A DNA stretch of 64,000 nt, from NCBI GenBank assembly GCA_019614645.1, contig JABWDB010000001.1, positions 10,709,501-10,773,500 of the forward strand. The letters run 5' to 3'. Each line of letters begins with the position of its first letter. The stretch's first letter is position 1. The stretch comes from Stratiolaelaps scimitus. Its lineage: Eukaryota > Arthropoda > Arachnida > Mesostigmata > Laelapidae. Position numbers and translations under genes: made by a program. Shown here one piece after another: positions 22,391-34,690 of this stretch. A model generated the notes under the pieces. The model saw only the letters and a list, made by a program, of their open reading frames with translations. It was not told where the DNA came from and made no database searches.

Positions 22391-22510
22391 TGGGGGCGAT
22401 AATATCCCGGATATATCGTCTTCGACTTTGTATAGAAAAGGGGTATGTTCCGCCCTGTCTTCCATGTAATGCAATATAACTGTGTGTGCAGTGCGACTTG
22501 TGTGCGTATA

Positions 22511-22515
<5 letters not shown>

Positions 22516-22548
<33 letters not shown>
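22516..22548. repeat. (TA)n microsatellite
   Basis: About sixteen TA units, ending in ATGGATG. Confidence 0.95.
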
Positions 22549-22549
<1 letters not shown>

Positions 22550-22559
22550 ATGTATATAT

Positions 22560-23730
22560 CAGAGTTGGATGTGAGCGCTGTCTATGGGGGGCAAGCGAAG
22601 GCTTACCATGGAGCCGCTGGTCGTTTGAAGAGCTTGCCATATAGGCATCCTCCTATATTCTAACACATCCATACGACAGATTTACCAGTGGCGGCGAAGG
22701 TGACGACTCTCATTAAACGAAAACCCATCGCGGACAGTCTTTGTTCTCTGCGCGCCGCCAAATAACGTCAAAGAACAGAACAGTCAAAGGACCTCTGCCC
22801 CGGTTTCCTAACCTCGCCAGTGCTCCCAGGTGGCTGTTATGGAGAGAGAACTCGAACACTCTACAATATTAATGTTTTTACCCGTAATGCCGTATCGTTT
22901 CAGCGGGTGGCCGATACAACAGCAGCACCCTGAGGCTACTGAGTAAATGTCAAAGGTTTTATCGCTTCCGCGCCCACAGATGCCTAAGATTACTCGCTAA
23001 AATCGACTGTATTAAATCTTGAACAGTGTTCAGAGTGTGCGCGCCCGCCTTCAAGTCGTTCATCTTGTTGATTCCACGCCTGTGTACCGGTTTGTGTTCG
23101 TGGAACTGCCTCTCCAACGTCTAACTGCTTATTGGAACTATCGAAGAAGATATCAATGAGTTGATGGGCTAAGTGTTACCCTCCCATACTAACAGGATTG
23201 ATTTTTAGCCCAATCGAACGCGACGTAGTAGATCCTCCGCTCGAACGACTAAGCCACCAACCACCGAAACACAATGTACCCTGAGAATAGGTGTCCTTAC
23301 GGCAATCGATATGATAGCAATAGCGTTGACTCGTTGAGTCGTTCACCTCGTTTGGTCAATAGCTAAGCAGCAGAGCTGAGTTAATGGATGGGAGAAGAGG
23401 GGCAAGTTCAGTTGGTTGCCATTGGACGCCGTTTAGTTTGCTTATGGGGTTGTCGCCGTCGTCGGCGTGGCCCCGGCATCGTCCTACACAAATAGGTCAC
23501 CATGCCTCTCACGACGATAGATCTGTTACCCTCCCTCAGTGAACCGGCGTCCCCGTGTGTAATACCTCTTACTGCTCCGTATCAGTTAAAAAAAGATTCC
23601 AACTCGATCCGTTCATCGAGAATGAGACAAACAGCGAACGCAAGTCCGCTCTGCTTCTCGTTTTCGTCCTTGGCAGTAGAAGCCAGATAGAACAAAAATA
23701 AATCAACGGCAGTGCTGTATGTAATGGCTT
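22560..23730. other. Stretch with no supported gene
   Basis: No frame over 65 codons with a plausible start. AATAAA occurs near 23697 without an upstream gene. No structural RNA recognised. Confidence 0.45.
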
Positions 23731-23804
23731 GACACCACCGATAGGCTATCATGGCAATAATGACATCAACGCCTTAAGGAATGAACATATTTTCAAGCCA
23801 CCTA

Positions 23805-23805
23805 G

Positions 23806-23836
<31 letters not shown>

Positions 23837-23865
23837 CATATATACATATATACATATATACATAT

Positions 23866-23908
<43 letters not shown>
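23805..23908. repeat. Compound (TA)n / (ACATATAT)n array
   Basis: A TA array turns into about seven copies of an 8-bp unit (acatatat) and then back into a pure TA array of about 28 bp. It has a clear higher-order period rather than random interruption. Confidence 0.95.
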
Positions 23909-23910
<2 letters not shown>

Positions 23911-23919
23911 GCAGGCTAG

Positions 23920-25040
23920 CCCGCTACCAACGAAGGGAACATGTCTAAGATGCTCTCTCCACCTCCCCGACACGAGCTTGCTACCATGTAGTTGTTAATT
24001 GCGGAGAAAGTAGCCGCCGCAACACATTATTTGCCTGCCGGCTAGCCCCGTTCGTTCATTAATATTGAGCACAGACACGGACGGCTACTCCTCGACGAAA
24101 AGTGCGGTCGCACTCGTTTCGTTACGTCTTTTGTTTGTTTCGACGAGAACTAAGTAGGGACGGGACGTCTTAACTGGACGACCTGGGTTCACTTTGTTTC
24201 GTACTCAAATATGAAAGGAGAGGATTCGTTCGATATTCTATTCTACAGAAAGCGACAGAAGGCCGAGAACATAGAGGGAACAATGGATCTCGAAGGAAAT
24301 TCGCCACGAACGAACCGACTCGAGGCCTCGCGGAAAGACCGTTGAAATGAGTGATTATTTACATTCTTATTGAATCGCGATATTATTAGTATTATTTTAA
24401 TAGATTAGAGTTGCGCGAGCTGTAGACACAACAGCGAGAATACGAAATAGAAGAGTGGGGCGTTTTCCCGATACATTTTCAAGAGAAACAAGAAGAATAG
24501 CACAAGTGGTGATGGTGAAACGAGGGGCGAATGAGAGACTGGGTAGACCAAGGAAACATTGCAGTGTTTGTACTATAGACGATAACGACTTTGGACACGT
24601 CCCTAGCGCCTCTTATGTTCGCTGACGGATTTCGCTGCTAAATGCGCGATCCTGTCGTACCGACGTGCGATGAGTAACCGAGGAAGCATTTGTGTTCGAC
24701 GATGACCGACACTGTATGGGGGGGGACGGCCGCCGCTGTCCGCATGCTGTGCACTTGACGAAGTTTCAAGTCCTTTTCCAAAGCCGCTTAGCCCATACCT
24801 TTAGCTATAGGTGTATAGCGAAGCTGTGATCCAGCCTGTGCACTTGCTGTTCCAGCTCTGTCGAATAGTAGCTCTCGTTGTATTAGCAACAGGAGCAAAG
24901 GTGGTGGCGGTGGCAGCAATTGAATGAAATAGAGGAGGGCACTGCACGATAAAGTCCACACTCATCTGTTACTGCCACTTTGGGATCCGATGACGACGCA
25001 GCAATTTTGAACCCGGCAGAGGCGGTTGGCTCCGGCGTAC
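23920..25040. other. Stretch with no supported gene
   Basis: No frame of note. A G7 tract near 24719 and scattered CpG. No RNA gene seen. Confidence 0.45.
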
Positions 25041-25042
25041 CT

Positions 25043-25062
25043 CAGCAGCAGCAGCAGCAGCA
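25043..25062. repeat. (CAG)n triplet run
   Basis: Six CAG triplets. On the minus strand they give a leucine run within an open frame of 90 codons (24962-25234), whose hydrophobicity comes from the repeat. Confidence 0.88.
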
Positions 25063-25099
25063 ACATCAGGAACACGGTCAGCAATATCGTGTGCACTGA

Positions 25100-25760
25100 C
25101 GTGCGACGCTGAAAAGCCGCTCGAGTGGAGAAGTGAGAAAAACGAGAGGGGCTATCGAGGGGACAGAGAGAAAAAGAAAGGGAGAGTGTGTAAATGAGAG
25201 AGAAATTCTGGTTTTTCAAGGATACCCGGCCCACCCACGCCCGCCTGCTCCGCTGCGGCCCAGTGACGTTGAGAAGAGACGGGAACGATCCAAACTTTGC
25301 TAGACGCCAGATCGAAATAAGTCGAGGGCTTCTGACACCTCACTCTCGTAGGGGCAGATAGTGGGCTGTCCCTCGCCAGTAACCTTCTGCTCGGAGGATG
25401 CTCGTTTGTAAGCCTGTGAGCTTTTATGGTCGTTTGACCGCCTGAAGTACAGGTGATCTATGTCGTCCTAGCTAGGCGAGGAGTGCAGAGCGTCCTACAA
25501 CGCCGATGTCATCAATTGCAACGACAAAGAGCAAACTTGACCTGGCCACGTTGGATAGCACCCATTGCCGCGACTAATCAACAACAATTGTAAGATTCAT
25601 GTGTCCTATCGGCGTGATTCGATTCGAATAGCACTGACTAAATCCCCACCGCATCGTTAGCTCGTGTAGAAGTGTTGCTATTATAATAGAATATTAGTGG
25701 ACGGGCAATGCGAGCATACACATATAATCACACCGCGGCAGAGGTCACACACGAGTCAAG
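25100..25760. other. Stretch with no supported gene
   Basis: Only short minus-strand frames next to the CAG run; no motif, no RNA gene. Confidence 0.4.
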
Positions 25761-25762
25761 TG

Positions 25763-25765
<3 letters not shown>

Positions 25766-25802
<37 letters not shown>
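25766..25802. repeat. (TA)n microsatellite
   Basis: About eighteen TA units. Confidence 0.95.
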
Positions 25803-25946
25803 GTTTTCGGGCTGACTCTCAGCCAATATTTAACATCCACGGTGTTGCTACTGCATTGCTTCGTATGACGGACCCGGACTAAATGCAAACGAACCCGCGC
25901 ACCGAATGCTCCACGCCACCGTTACCGGCTCGAGATATACATATGT

Positions 25947-25972
25947 TATATATATATATATATATATATATG
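25947..25972. repeat. (TA)n microsatellite flanked by duplicated TGTTATA
   Basis: A TA array bounded on both sides by TGTTATA in the same orientation, as if an expansion had begun inside a short tandem duplication. Confidence 0.92.
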
Positions 25973-26037
25973 TTATAAATATAGAGTCCGATAAGGCACA
26001 TAGGCGTTCGTATAGGATCGGCAGATTTCTTCCACAG

Positions 26038-26232
26038 TATGCTTTTTTTCCCGTATAACCGCACAACTGTGGCGCCAGCACCCTCGTCCGCGGTGTCTTG
26101 CCACGCATTCTATTTATTGCTTTATATGTTCGAGTTCCGTCTGAGAGCTTTACGTATAAAGCTGCGTACATTTGTTTACGGATTGCCAATGGCCTATGAG
26201 GTTTTATTTTCCTCCGCAGTTTGTACTATGCT
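26038..26232 (+). other. Candidate internal exon, 195 bp, membrane-like
   Basis: A good acceptor (atttcttccacag, AG at 26036-26037) and a consensus donor (CT|GTAAGTAT, GT at 26233-26234) enclose 195 bases, an exact multiple of three. Exactly one frame is open across the whole interval. The peptide has aromatic and aliphatic patches (CHAFYLLLYMFEFRL, then basic residues, then VYGLPMAYEVLFSSAV), suggesting membrane-spanning segments. Not recognised as any receptor or channel family. It is one of the better splice-site pairs in the window. Confidence 0.3.
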
Positions 26233-26766
26233 GTAAGTATGTGCGGCGCAAACCGCAACGTACTTGGGACTCGCTGCCCCTTGCTTCGAAGAGCGTAGAT
26301 GACGATAGCACGCGCTGTTCCCTCTAGTATCAGTGGAATAAACAGCAGACTGTTGAACTGACCGAGGATTAAATAAATATTGCTTATCTATAATGTTCTG
26401 TTACTCGAATTGATTTCATTCTCGTTCAGTTCCCCACTCGCGGCCAGCAGTGGAAGCTCCGTCGGAGAGGAGGTATCGACGACGACCAGACGGACCGTAA
26501 CGAGAGACGTACACCTATAAATCGATCAGTTAATAGAAAGAAAACACAAAATAAAATGAGTGAATGAGCTAGCGTGGGAGGAAAAACTCAATGTACACAT
26601 AGCCTAGTGCTAGTAGTGTCAATATACACATAACACATATATATATGTACTGTTCACCGTTTTTTTTCTTGTCTGTAATAGTCTTCACCAAGTTTGGAAG
26701 CATTGGCAGAGTAACGGGCAGGGAAGGAAAGGTGAGAAGCTAATACAGATGGACACCCGTTCAGAA

Positions 26767-26783
26767 TGTGTGTGTGTGTGTGC
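26767..26783. repeat. (TG)n microsatellite
   Basis: Eight TG units. Confidence 0.9.
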
Positions 26784-27210
26784 ACACGATGATACCAGAC
26801 GAGAATCCTCTAGAGGTGCGGATCGTTGCAACCCGAAAACTTCAATAAAGGTCGGCCCAACTCGGGAGCGCTGTTCGTGAAAGACTATAATAGTATTTGC
26901 AGTACTGCCATCCTGCTGCTGCTGCTGATAATGCGGCCAGCGTACGTATTGTATTACAATCGTGTCTGAGGTCAACTGGCTGGCTATTCGCGTGTTTCAC
27001 AGTCAATCGTCTGTGTTGGTGATTCGGACAATAGATTCGAGTAACAGCACACGTCCAACTGTTTAATCGCCATGCGATTCAGTCGTTCTCTGTGTATTTG
27101 TGAATTTGCCATTGTAATGGCTAGAATAAGCATAATCGTATTAATATTAATATACAGAAGGCAACACTAAAGTGTCGTTATCGTCGAATCGATGTCAAAA
27201 TAATTATAAT

Positions 27211-27226
27211 CTCTCTCTCTCTCTCT
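27211..27226. repeat. (CT)n microsatellite
   Basis: Eight CT units. Confidence 0.9.
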
Positions 27227-27323
27227 ACTCTTTTTCCAAAGGTAATTCATTGTTATTCATTGTCATTGCACGTAACTATGATATGACCACGCCTGCGTGA
27301 AAATCACTATGGTATTATAATCA

Positions 27324-27345
27324 CTATTATTATTATTATTATTAT
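27324..27345. repeat. (ATT)n trinucleotide repeat
   Basis: Seven ATT triplets; on the minus strand they read as an isoleucine run. Confidence 0.92.
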
Positions 27346-27648
27346 GGGTGGCAGTGAATACGGATCGTCAACATGAAAACCGATGTCGTCAAATACAAAG
27401 ACTGCTGTCGGTAGTTTTTGCTCTTTGCCAAAAGATTTTCCGATAAGCATCGTTCTTTCACCAGCCACGGGATATGTGCTAACGTCACCGATTAACATAC
27501 CCTGACACTTTTTATTATCGTTTCGATTTGTATGTTTTATTATCATTTTAATGTATTCCACGAATGAACGGACTGTCCGTATACGCGTATGTATCGTCCC
27601 TGTATTTTGTGAATTGCATAAATCCCGTATTACATATATAGTACACAC

Positions 27649-27651
<3 letters not shown>

Positions 27652-27684
<33 letters not shown>
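27652..27684. repeat. (TA)n microsatellite
   Basis: About sixteen TA units. Confidence 0.95.
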
Positions 27685-27690
<6 letters not shown>

Positions 27691-27780
27691 GTGTATATAT
27701 CAACAGTTCGACGGTTTCCGAGCAACGTATTCGACGTCCGATCGTTTCCCGTTGCCTTAGTTTATTCATCCTCTACTCTA

Positions 27781-27798
27781 GTGTGTGTGTGTGTGTGT
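27781..27798. repeat. (GT)n microsatellite
   Basis: Nine GT units. Confidence 0.92.
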
Positions 27799-27899
27799 TC
27801 TAATCGGCAGGCAGGTGGGAACGTGTAGCATGAATAATGACAATATTGCGCATACTCGATGGATCGCTCCAACGGTGTTTCGTTGATTTGGAAGCGACC

Positions 27900-29200
27900 G
27901 AGGAGCGACAAAGCGAACCCTGCGTTGAATTGCTCCGGAATTGCTGAGCAAGGCTGGGCAGGTTGACATCGTTTCCACGGGAGGGGGTGGAGGAGAGCCA
28001 ACTGTCCCGACGAGGAGGAGCTAACGGCTCAGCAGGCCGGCATCGAGCTGTTCCCTATTTTCGGAGCCGCTTCTGTCGTTCGTTGCCAAATCGTTGTCGT
28101 AATGTTCGTCGTCTGACTATCGTCTCTGCGTGGTCGCGTTCGTGTTCGCATTCGTGTACACGTATGTATGTCTGTCTGTGGGTTCTCACGTGTCTTCCTG
28201 CGTGCCAGTGTTTGTGTCGCCGTCGGCGTTGGCGTCGGCTGCATCCAGTGAGCGCGCGCAATTCAAAATAGCCGTGGCAGGAAAGTCGCATTTGCATAGC
28301 GCAAATCTACCGTGGCGTGCGTACCGTGGCGTGGAATAGATCGTGGGATCGTAGCTGTCACACGCTGAGCGGTGATAGCGGGCGTACACACTGTAGCGGG
28401 ATCGAGATCAGTGTAATGTCAGTTGGAAATAGCCACAGTGCAACACGACATAATGGGCGAACGCTACCCGCCGACAATGCTGGATACCCCAGGCGTTGTG
28501 AGGGATGAGCGCCGCGCAGGGGAGCGACATTGAGAGAATCTTCCAACGAGCATGTGGTAACATGACATGGGGGTATGCTGTTCGTCATCCTGTCTCGGTG
28601 AAACTTGCCACGATCCTCTCAGTGTTCTTTGCGTCGTCAAAGTGAACTGGCCGACTGCTCAGCGGGATGAACCATTCGAGCGTTCGGTTCCGTCGCTGGC
28701 TAGAACATAATGCGTATTTTGATGCACAGCTCAATCTCGGCAGATTCATTGTGACAACAGTTTAATGATGATGGACATGTTACCTGATATCGGTGACCGC
28801 CGACAAGCCGTTTTCTCTATCGGGCCGGATCATGGCCGACGACGCCGATCATCATATTGGTCCTTTGTCGCCATTTTTCGTGACAACATCGCGGCGCTGT
28901 ACGTCAGCTCTCACATTTTGTGGAGATCGCTCTATCTTTCTCTCTGAAATAGTTTATAGGTGTTCCATGGCTTACAGAAAGCGAGAATCGGCAAAGGGAT
29001 CATTGCATTTGTGATACAATATGAGATAGACGTTATGGCATCAACGCATTTAGGTGCATAGTAGATGTAGTAAGCTGTTTCTCCTGCTGGTATACACATG
29101 AAAGCAAAAACAGCCTATTGCACATATAGTTAGCCATGATTTTAACTGATTTCTCTCCCAACTCTGCCTCAGCCGTTGGCCTAAATTTTCCTGACATGTT
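27900..29200. other. CpG-rich stretch without a recognised protein
   Basis: Frames of 60-100 codons overlap on both strands. The frame from a true ATG at 28765 (60 codons, MMMDMLPDIGDRR start) is peptide-like, but an overlapping frame in the same bases is equally open. No splice pair or motif supports either. Confidence 0.35.
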
Positions 29201-29229
29201 TCAATCCCTTCGCCATGTATGTATGTGTG

Positions 29230-29262
29230 TATATATAATATATATATTTATATATATATATA
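29230..29262. repeat. (TA)n microsatellite, interrupted
   Basis: TA dinucleotides broken by AA and TT steps. Confidence 0.9.
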
Positions 29263-30801
29263 CTATATGTACTGGGAGGATGGGGATGGTGACACAAGGT
29301 GAGGACTTGTTTTCGCCTGGAATTTGAAACCAGTTATTAGCTATCCACAGACAGAAGTGGGCACGTGTCCAAGAGCATTTTTTTTCACGAATGCCTCGCC
29401 TTGTAAATCCATTTCCGGAAACGATCGTTCCATTGTGATCACAGACACGCCACTTGGCGCCGTCGACTCTCCGCCGTAGGCACCATTCACCCACAGAGGG
29501 TGCGCGTGTCTGCTTGTCGGCATCGTAACTCTGCAGTTACGATCTCACCGCTTCTATTCGCTTCATGACCCCACGAGGAAAAGTCACTTTGGGGAACTCC
29601 GCTGAGAAAGCGTTCGTCGCTCAGTTTCGGACGCCTCAATACAACAACGAGTAAAGCTGACATGGCCCAGTCGAGTTGCGATGTTTCAGCCTGCGTAACA
29701 GTCTCTGCTACGCACTGAGCCAAATAAGCAGACTGAGACGGCGGCTCGTGGGCAAAGAGTCGCGCTGCTGGCCGAACCGGGGATTCCTGCCAGCAAAGCT
29801 GAAAGGGCTATACGACCCAGTGTACCGGGTGCGCGTACGGCTGTACTTTGCTCGCACGGCGGAGTGACTCGTCGACGTAAGGCCAGACGATGAGAATAGG
29901 TAGTCTTGTCGTCGACTCTCGCTCCGGGAGGAACTCGGAGCCCCCGAGCTCTCACTGCCCAGTGCTCACTGCTACTGTACCGCGTCCGGGGATGAGTAGG
30001 AACGGAACGGACTTTCCGCCGTGATAGTGATAGCGTGACACTGCCACTATTAACTCGCTTGGAATGTTCCATTAACAGACGCGCGCTGGTGGTCTTGAAG
30101 CCAGCGGAACTTAGTCAAACTTAGCCTTCCCTTGCCCACTTCAACTACCAGAGCTCCCGGGATCCTCTGTCGACAAGCTATCCGTAAGCGATGGCCCCAG
30201 TGCTGCCACTGGCAGTTCTCGCCATCAACGCTGCCGCCGTCAGTGCCGTGACCCGCCCCCGGGCCGGTTTCGGCTGATCTCTCCACAAAACAGTGCATTC
30301 CTAGTAAAAACAGTGTCTTGCTACGCTACACCCTACACTTGCACACTAAACTGGTTTTTGTTGCTATGCCTGCTACGTGGAACCTCTTGGTTAGCGCAGG
30401 GGGGGGGCTCATCGCTGGGGAGAGGCCTAATGTAAAAGCTCGCGATGAGCTGGACAGGTCAACTTATAGGCAGTTATCGCGTTAGCTCGGACGCTAATGA
30501 TGTGTCGAACGAAGCGCCGGGACACAGTCTACGCGTTTACACACAGCCTTCTCCTTCCTAAGTAAGGTGGATATTGGAAACTGTATGATGCTGTTTTGGG
30601 CTGCCGGCTCCGCCGCATGGGCGCCCACCGCTTCAGCGTTCAGAAGCAGCGATGAACCATTGGAGGCGCCGTTATCGAGACGTACGACACCAAAGCGGAG
30701 CTTAATCGTCACACTTCATTAGCTTTTGCCCGCGTGAGCTCAGTGTCTCCGTTGTATAGTAAATCAGCCCCTGCGGCGGATATACGGACGGGCTCTCTGC
30801 G

Positions 30802-30855
30802 CATGATGATGATGGTGATGGCGATGATGATGATAATAATAATGTTGATGATGCG
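30802..30855. repeat. (ATG)n-rich trinucleotide repeat
   Basis: Imperfect ATG/GTG/ATA triplets; a plus-strand frame through it reads as a methionine-rich run. Confidence 0.88.
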
Positions 30856-31740
30856 CCTCCCGTTTGTCCACCGTTGCCAGTCGTCCTACTCCTCATCCGA
30901 GTCGTCGAGGCGCATTTTTCTGATTCTATAGACCGTGTCTATTTGCTTTAGTACAATATACATTGTACATCCGGGCTATTCCCTTTTTATTTGGCGACCA
31001 ACTCACGATCAATTATAAGGTGATACTCGTGCCCTCGCCTCTCTCTTCCATTGCCGACCTGAACTCACGTATGGAGCCCAATGTTGCCCAAATAGCTCCC
31101 TGCCCTGAAAACGCCACTTGCATCGCCAGTCTCCCTGTACGCGTTCAACAGTAGCAGCAACCGGCAGCGCCAAGTCGACAGGGCGGACCGAACGACCAAG
31201 CGACCGATACTCGCCCGCGTTATCCCTTAACCTCGGATGAAGGGCTGAATTTCGATTCCCACTCTTCGCTTCATGATGCGTAAGTCCATCCTTTTCCCAA
31301 ATGCACTTGATCAGCCATTAGTCCCCCCGTGGGACTTTGCCCCTCCTGCCACGGGCCCGAGGGTCTGCTCGGCTCCCTGTCCTGCTGATATGTGAACTGC
31401 GATGCGGGAAACGGAACATGGCACACCGGTGGCCGTGGCCATCTACAAAGGACTGCAGCGAAGCGATGGGCGAACATTAAATTTAAATGTTTAATTTCAG
31501 CCTTGCATGTGCGCCGCTTCGCGCGTTCGTTGCCGTGATAGCGGCGGCGGTTCGCACAGATAGAGTTAGTTTGGGATAGCAAACAGTGGATGAACTCTGA
31601 GCCCGATCTCGGTGGGCTAGACACTGCCGCTCCCCTTCTCTCTCTCTCTCTTGCCTCCTCTGCTAAAGCATCACTGGATCTTCCTCCAGTTCTCTCTGTT
31701 ACTGCCAGAGGAAAGGGGGTGACGGTGATCGTTGTGGTAG

Positions 31741-31775
31741 CGGTAGTGGCGGTGGCGGTGGTGGTGGTGGTGTGG
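31741..31775. repeat. (GGT)n-rich trinucleotide repeat
   Basis: Imperfect GGT/GGC triplets; valine or histidine runs depending on strand. Confidence 0.85.
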
Positions 31776-32289
31776 TGCGGTATCTATGTTATGACTTAGG
31801 GGTTTGGGATGATTCGGCCAGCCCCGCGTTCGCATTAGCTGAAATGGGAATTCGGCAGGGAGACTGCCCTGACGGTCTGAAGCGTAGTGGATAGAGATTG
31901 CCAGCAATGGGTAAGGCAGGCGTTTGTTTCAACGAAGTAGCCACCGAGTAGCTGCTGCTGCTGCATGGGTTGCTTGGGTGAGTAAGGTTCATTTAGCAGT
32001 GACACCAGACGCTATGCACCGCATTCTATCTATAACTATTTGTGATCAACGCGGAACCTCAGCTGGCTCAGGCGACTCGGTAATGCTGAGGGTGTCGAGT
32101 CCGGTGACTTGATGCATTCTTGTGCGCCTTGCAAACGAAGAACACGTAAATGCCAGGCTTCGATCCTCACCGTTGTACGTTTACATTTAGGAGTCTGTCT
32201 TACGAAGCAATGCAAAAAGCGATATCGTGGATGTTAAATGTTGACTGAGAATCAACCCCAAAACGTTGGTAAGGCTGACAGTGACAGAG

Positions 32290-32304
32290 TGAGAGAGAGA
32301 GAGA
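32290..32304. repeat. (GA)n run
   Basis: Seven GA units in a purine-rich segment that continues to about 32330. Confidence 0.85.
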
Positions 32305-33168
32305 GGAAGTGAGAGCGAGAGGAAGAGGAGGCCAACGTCCATCTCAATTCCTATGCATGTCTATGTCAGCGGGGATTATTGGATGAGTATAAACAACCGG
32401 CGAAAAATCTCACAGAAGTATTCTCGTCTTGCTAAGAAGATTCCTACTCCACCTCCTGGCTGCGGTCCCCTCCACACACAGCTGATCTATCGCAACCGAG
32501 TGATCGAACATTGTTGGTCTCAGTCGCCAGCTCCTCCCGGCCCTCCTCGCTGCACGCACAAGCAGCATTTGCACGGCTGCCCACTTGAGAAGGTACGTCG
32601 ACCTCTGCCGATGGAACTGATCTCGTCATTTGCCTCCACTCGAGAGCACGCGTCAGAGAGGGCGAGAGGCAAGAGCAGTGTCGAGCGGTAACCGGCGCTG
32701 GGTGGCTCTCCTCTGCTGGCCCAGATGGAATCGAAGTGCCTACGCAGAGGCTACGGACCCAACTGGCGAGCGTAAATAACTCACGAACGAACTGAATCAG
32801 GAGTGAAGACTGCCCGTCTGCCTTCTCTGCATTGCTCCACTTTCGCTGGCGTCCTGCCCATGCGTATGAACGGTGGGTGTGTATTTCCGGGTGTGCGAGT
32901 AGGACGAAGGCTCGTTTTCTGAGCGGATATTAGGGTAATATGAGGTAGTATCCTTGCTCAGATCTCCCACCACTCCGAGAGGAGTCCCAAGAAGTCGAAG
33001 TTTCGATGACAATCATCTGCGCCCGCTTCACACAAGTACTGCCATATTTTTTCTCATCTGACTCTCGGCTGACTTACCACTCGGCGTTACTGCTGCTACT
33101 ACTTCTAGTGCTAGTTCTACTGATGCACGTTGAGTTTGTGCTATTGTTGCCGACACCCCAACGAACGA

Positions 33169-33187
33169 ATGGACGGACGGACGGACG
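33169..33187. repeat. (GGAC)n tetranucleotide repeat
   Basis: Four to five GGAC units. Confidence 0.8.
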
Positions 33188-33659
33188 AGCACCAACGCGG
33201 CGCAGCAATCTTCTGTCGGATCGAGTTCGTATTTCAAGTTTTGTACCTAACAATTTTTTGCATCTGCTGTCTCATCCCAGCATTTTCTCTCTGCCCCGCC
33301 TTCGTCAGACGTCGTAGTGGTAGGCTATTTGTCAGCCGCTGCTGCTGCACGCGCTCGACGTCGGCGTCGCCGCTGTTTGCTGGGTGTCGCTTCGCCCTCG
33401 TGTTTTGCCCTGTCTACGCTGGCTCTTGCGTTGTTCTCTCATCACCGCCAGCTCGATTCGTCCAAATTGGCCACTATCGCTCCGCCGCTGGCTGTGATAT
33501 CTTGTCCTACTCCATCGCTCATGTCCTCTGCTTAATTTTCTTCGCTGTCTGTTCGCTCGCTTTCGACTGAAAACAACTGATGCTTTTCAATGCTGTTCCT
33601 GTCAACGGCTGCGACGACAACATTCTTCTTAGGGTGGCCAAAGCCAGCAATCTGAACGC

Positions 33660-33677
33660 CGCTGCTGCTGCTGCTGC
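33660..33677. repeat. (CTG)n triplet run
   Basis: Six CTG triplets followed by CCGCC. Confidence 0.88.
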
Positions 33678-33841
33678 CGCCAACGGATGACACTCACTCG
33701 ATGTGAGTCGATCGACAGTCGTCGCCTACCCGGACAAGGCCCGAATCTAAAAAGTGAACAAAATAACCGAAGGGACGGAGACGAACAGAGGGAAATGCGC
33801 AGTGGGAGCCGTTATTGGACGCTGTCATTGCGTGTGTATGG

Positions 33842-33859
33842 GTGTGTGTGTGTGTGTGC
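33842..33859. repeat. (GT)n microsatellite
   Basis: Nine GT units; a CCG triplet run follows at about 33888. Confidence 0.9.
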
Positions 33860-34619
33860 TGATGATGTCGACGACCATGCTTGTTCCGCCGCCGCCGCCG
33901 TTGCTGTGTTTTGTCACTCAAGTCGTGTCGCGTCTCGGCGTCGGCGACTTCGAGACAGACAGGCAGGCAGACCAACCGCGCCAGGGGTGGGCGATACCCC
34001 GCAATTTGTCGTGCGGTAGCGCCCCATCGTACGGCGGTTTCAGCTGTCCTTCTCATCTGATGCATTTCCTCGGGACCGAGTACGTTCATCGATTTTCGAC
34101 ATTGCGCTGTGCCAAATAAGAGCCCCTGCGTCGTCGATAGTCAGCGCTGCTGAGCGCTGAGCGGACACTGAGCACATATTACATGTAATACAATACAAAT
34201 GTAAAAACATGAACAGGTAAACCAATGAATCAGTGACGCAAATTTCGCTCTGGGCACACGCTTGCTGGGGCGACGTATAAACGCCAAAGTCTTCGTTTCG
34301 CTGCTACTGTTACTACTACTACAGCTGCTGGTGCCATCTCCAAGAAGAGAAACCTTCATTGTGGCCGTTGCCGTTTGTCGTGAGCTCGACGCGCTAAGAC
34401 GTAATGCCACTTTAATTGAACGGCGCGTACAAAAACGACCCTATTGATGACGATGGCAGTGATTCGTCAATTTCGTTGGGCAGATCCCTACCGCTCGCCA
34501 GGCGCCGCGCAAGTCTCTCTCTTCGAAGGTGTCACTGAGTCGTCCACTGCGGTTGCGTCTTACGTGCCACTGATAGCTGCTTACCACGGCGATGATTGCG
34601 GTGGCAGCATGATGGCTAT

Positions 34620-34690
34620 CCCATCGTTGTTGTTGCTGTTATTGCTGGAGATGCTGCTATTGTTGCTGCGGCTGCTGCTGCTGCTGCTAC
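34620..34690. repeat. Imperfect (CTG/TTG)n block
   Basis: About 70 bp of TTG/CTG triplets, densest at 34669-34690; it produces leucine and alanine runs in plus-strand frames. Confidence 0.88.

Larger units (their letters stand above)
26240..27300. other. Stretch with no supported gene
   Basis: Contains four AATAAA hexamers (near 26337, 26370, 26551 and 26842), a TG run (26767-26783), a CTG run (26914-26928) and a CT run (27211-27226). The clustered poly(A) hexamers could mark a 3' end but no convincing upstream frame exists other than the exon candidate at 26038-26232. Confidence 0.4.

Noticed and set aside
23805..23908. Regularly spaced repeat resembling a CRISPR-type array
   Set aside because: The period is 8 bp of simple TA-derived sequence with no unique spacers; it is a microsatellite.
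28765..29014. Two overlapping plus-strand frames with plausible peptides
   Set aside because: Both are equally open in CpG-rich DNA, and only one has an ATG; no splice signals or motif discriminate them.
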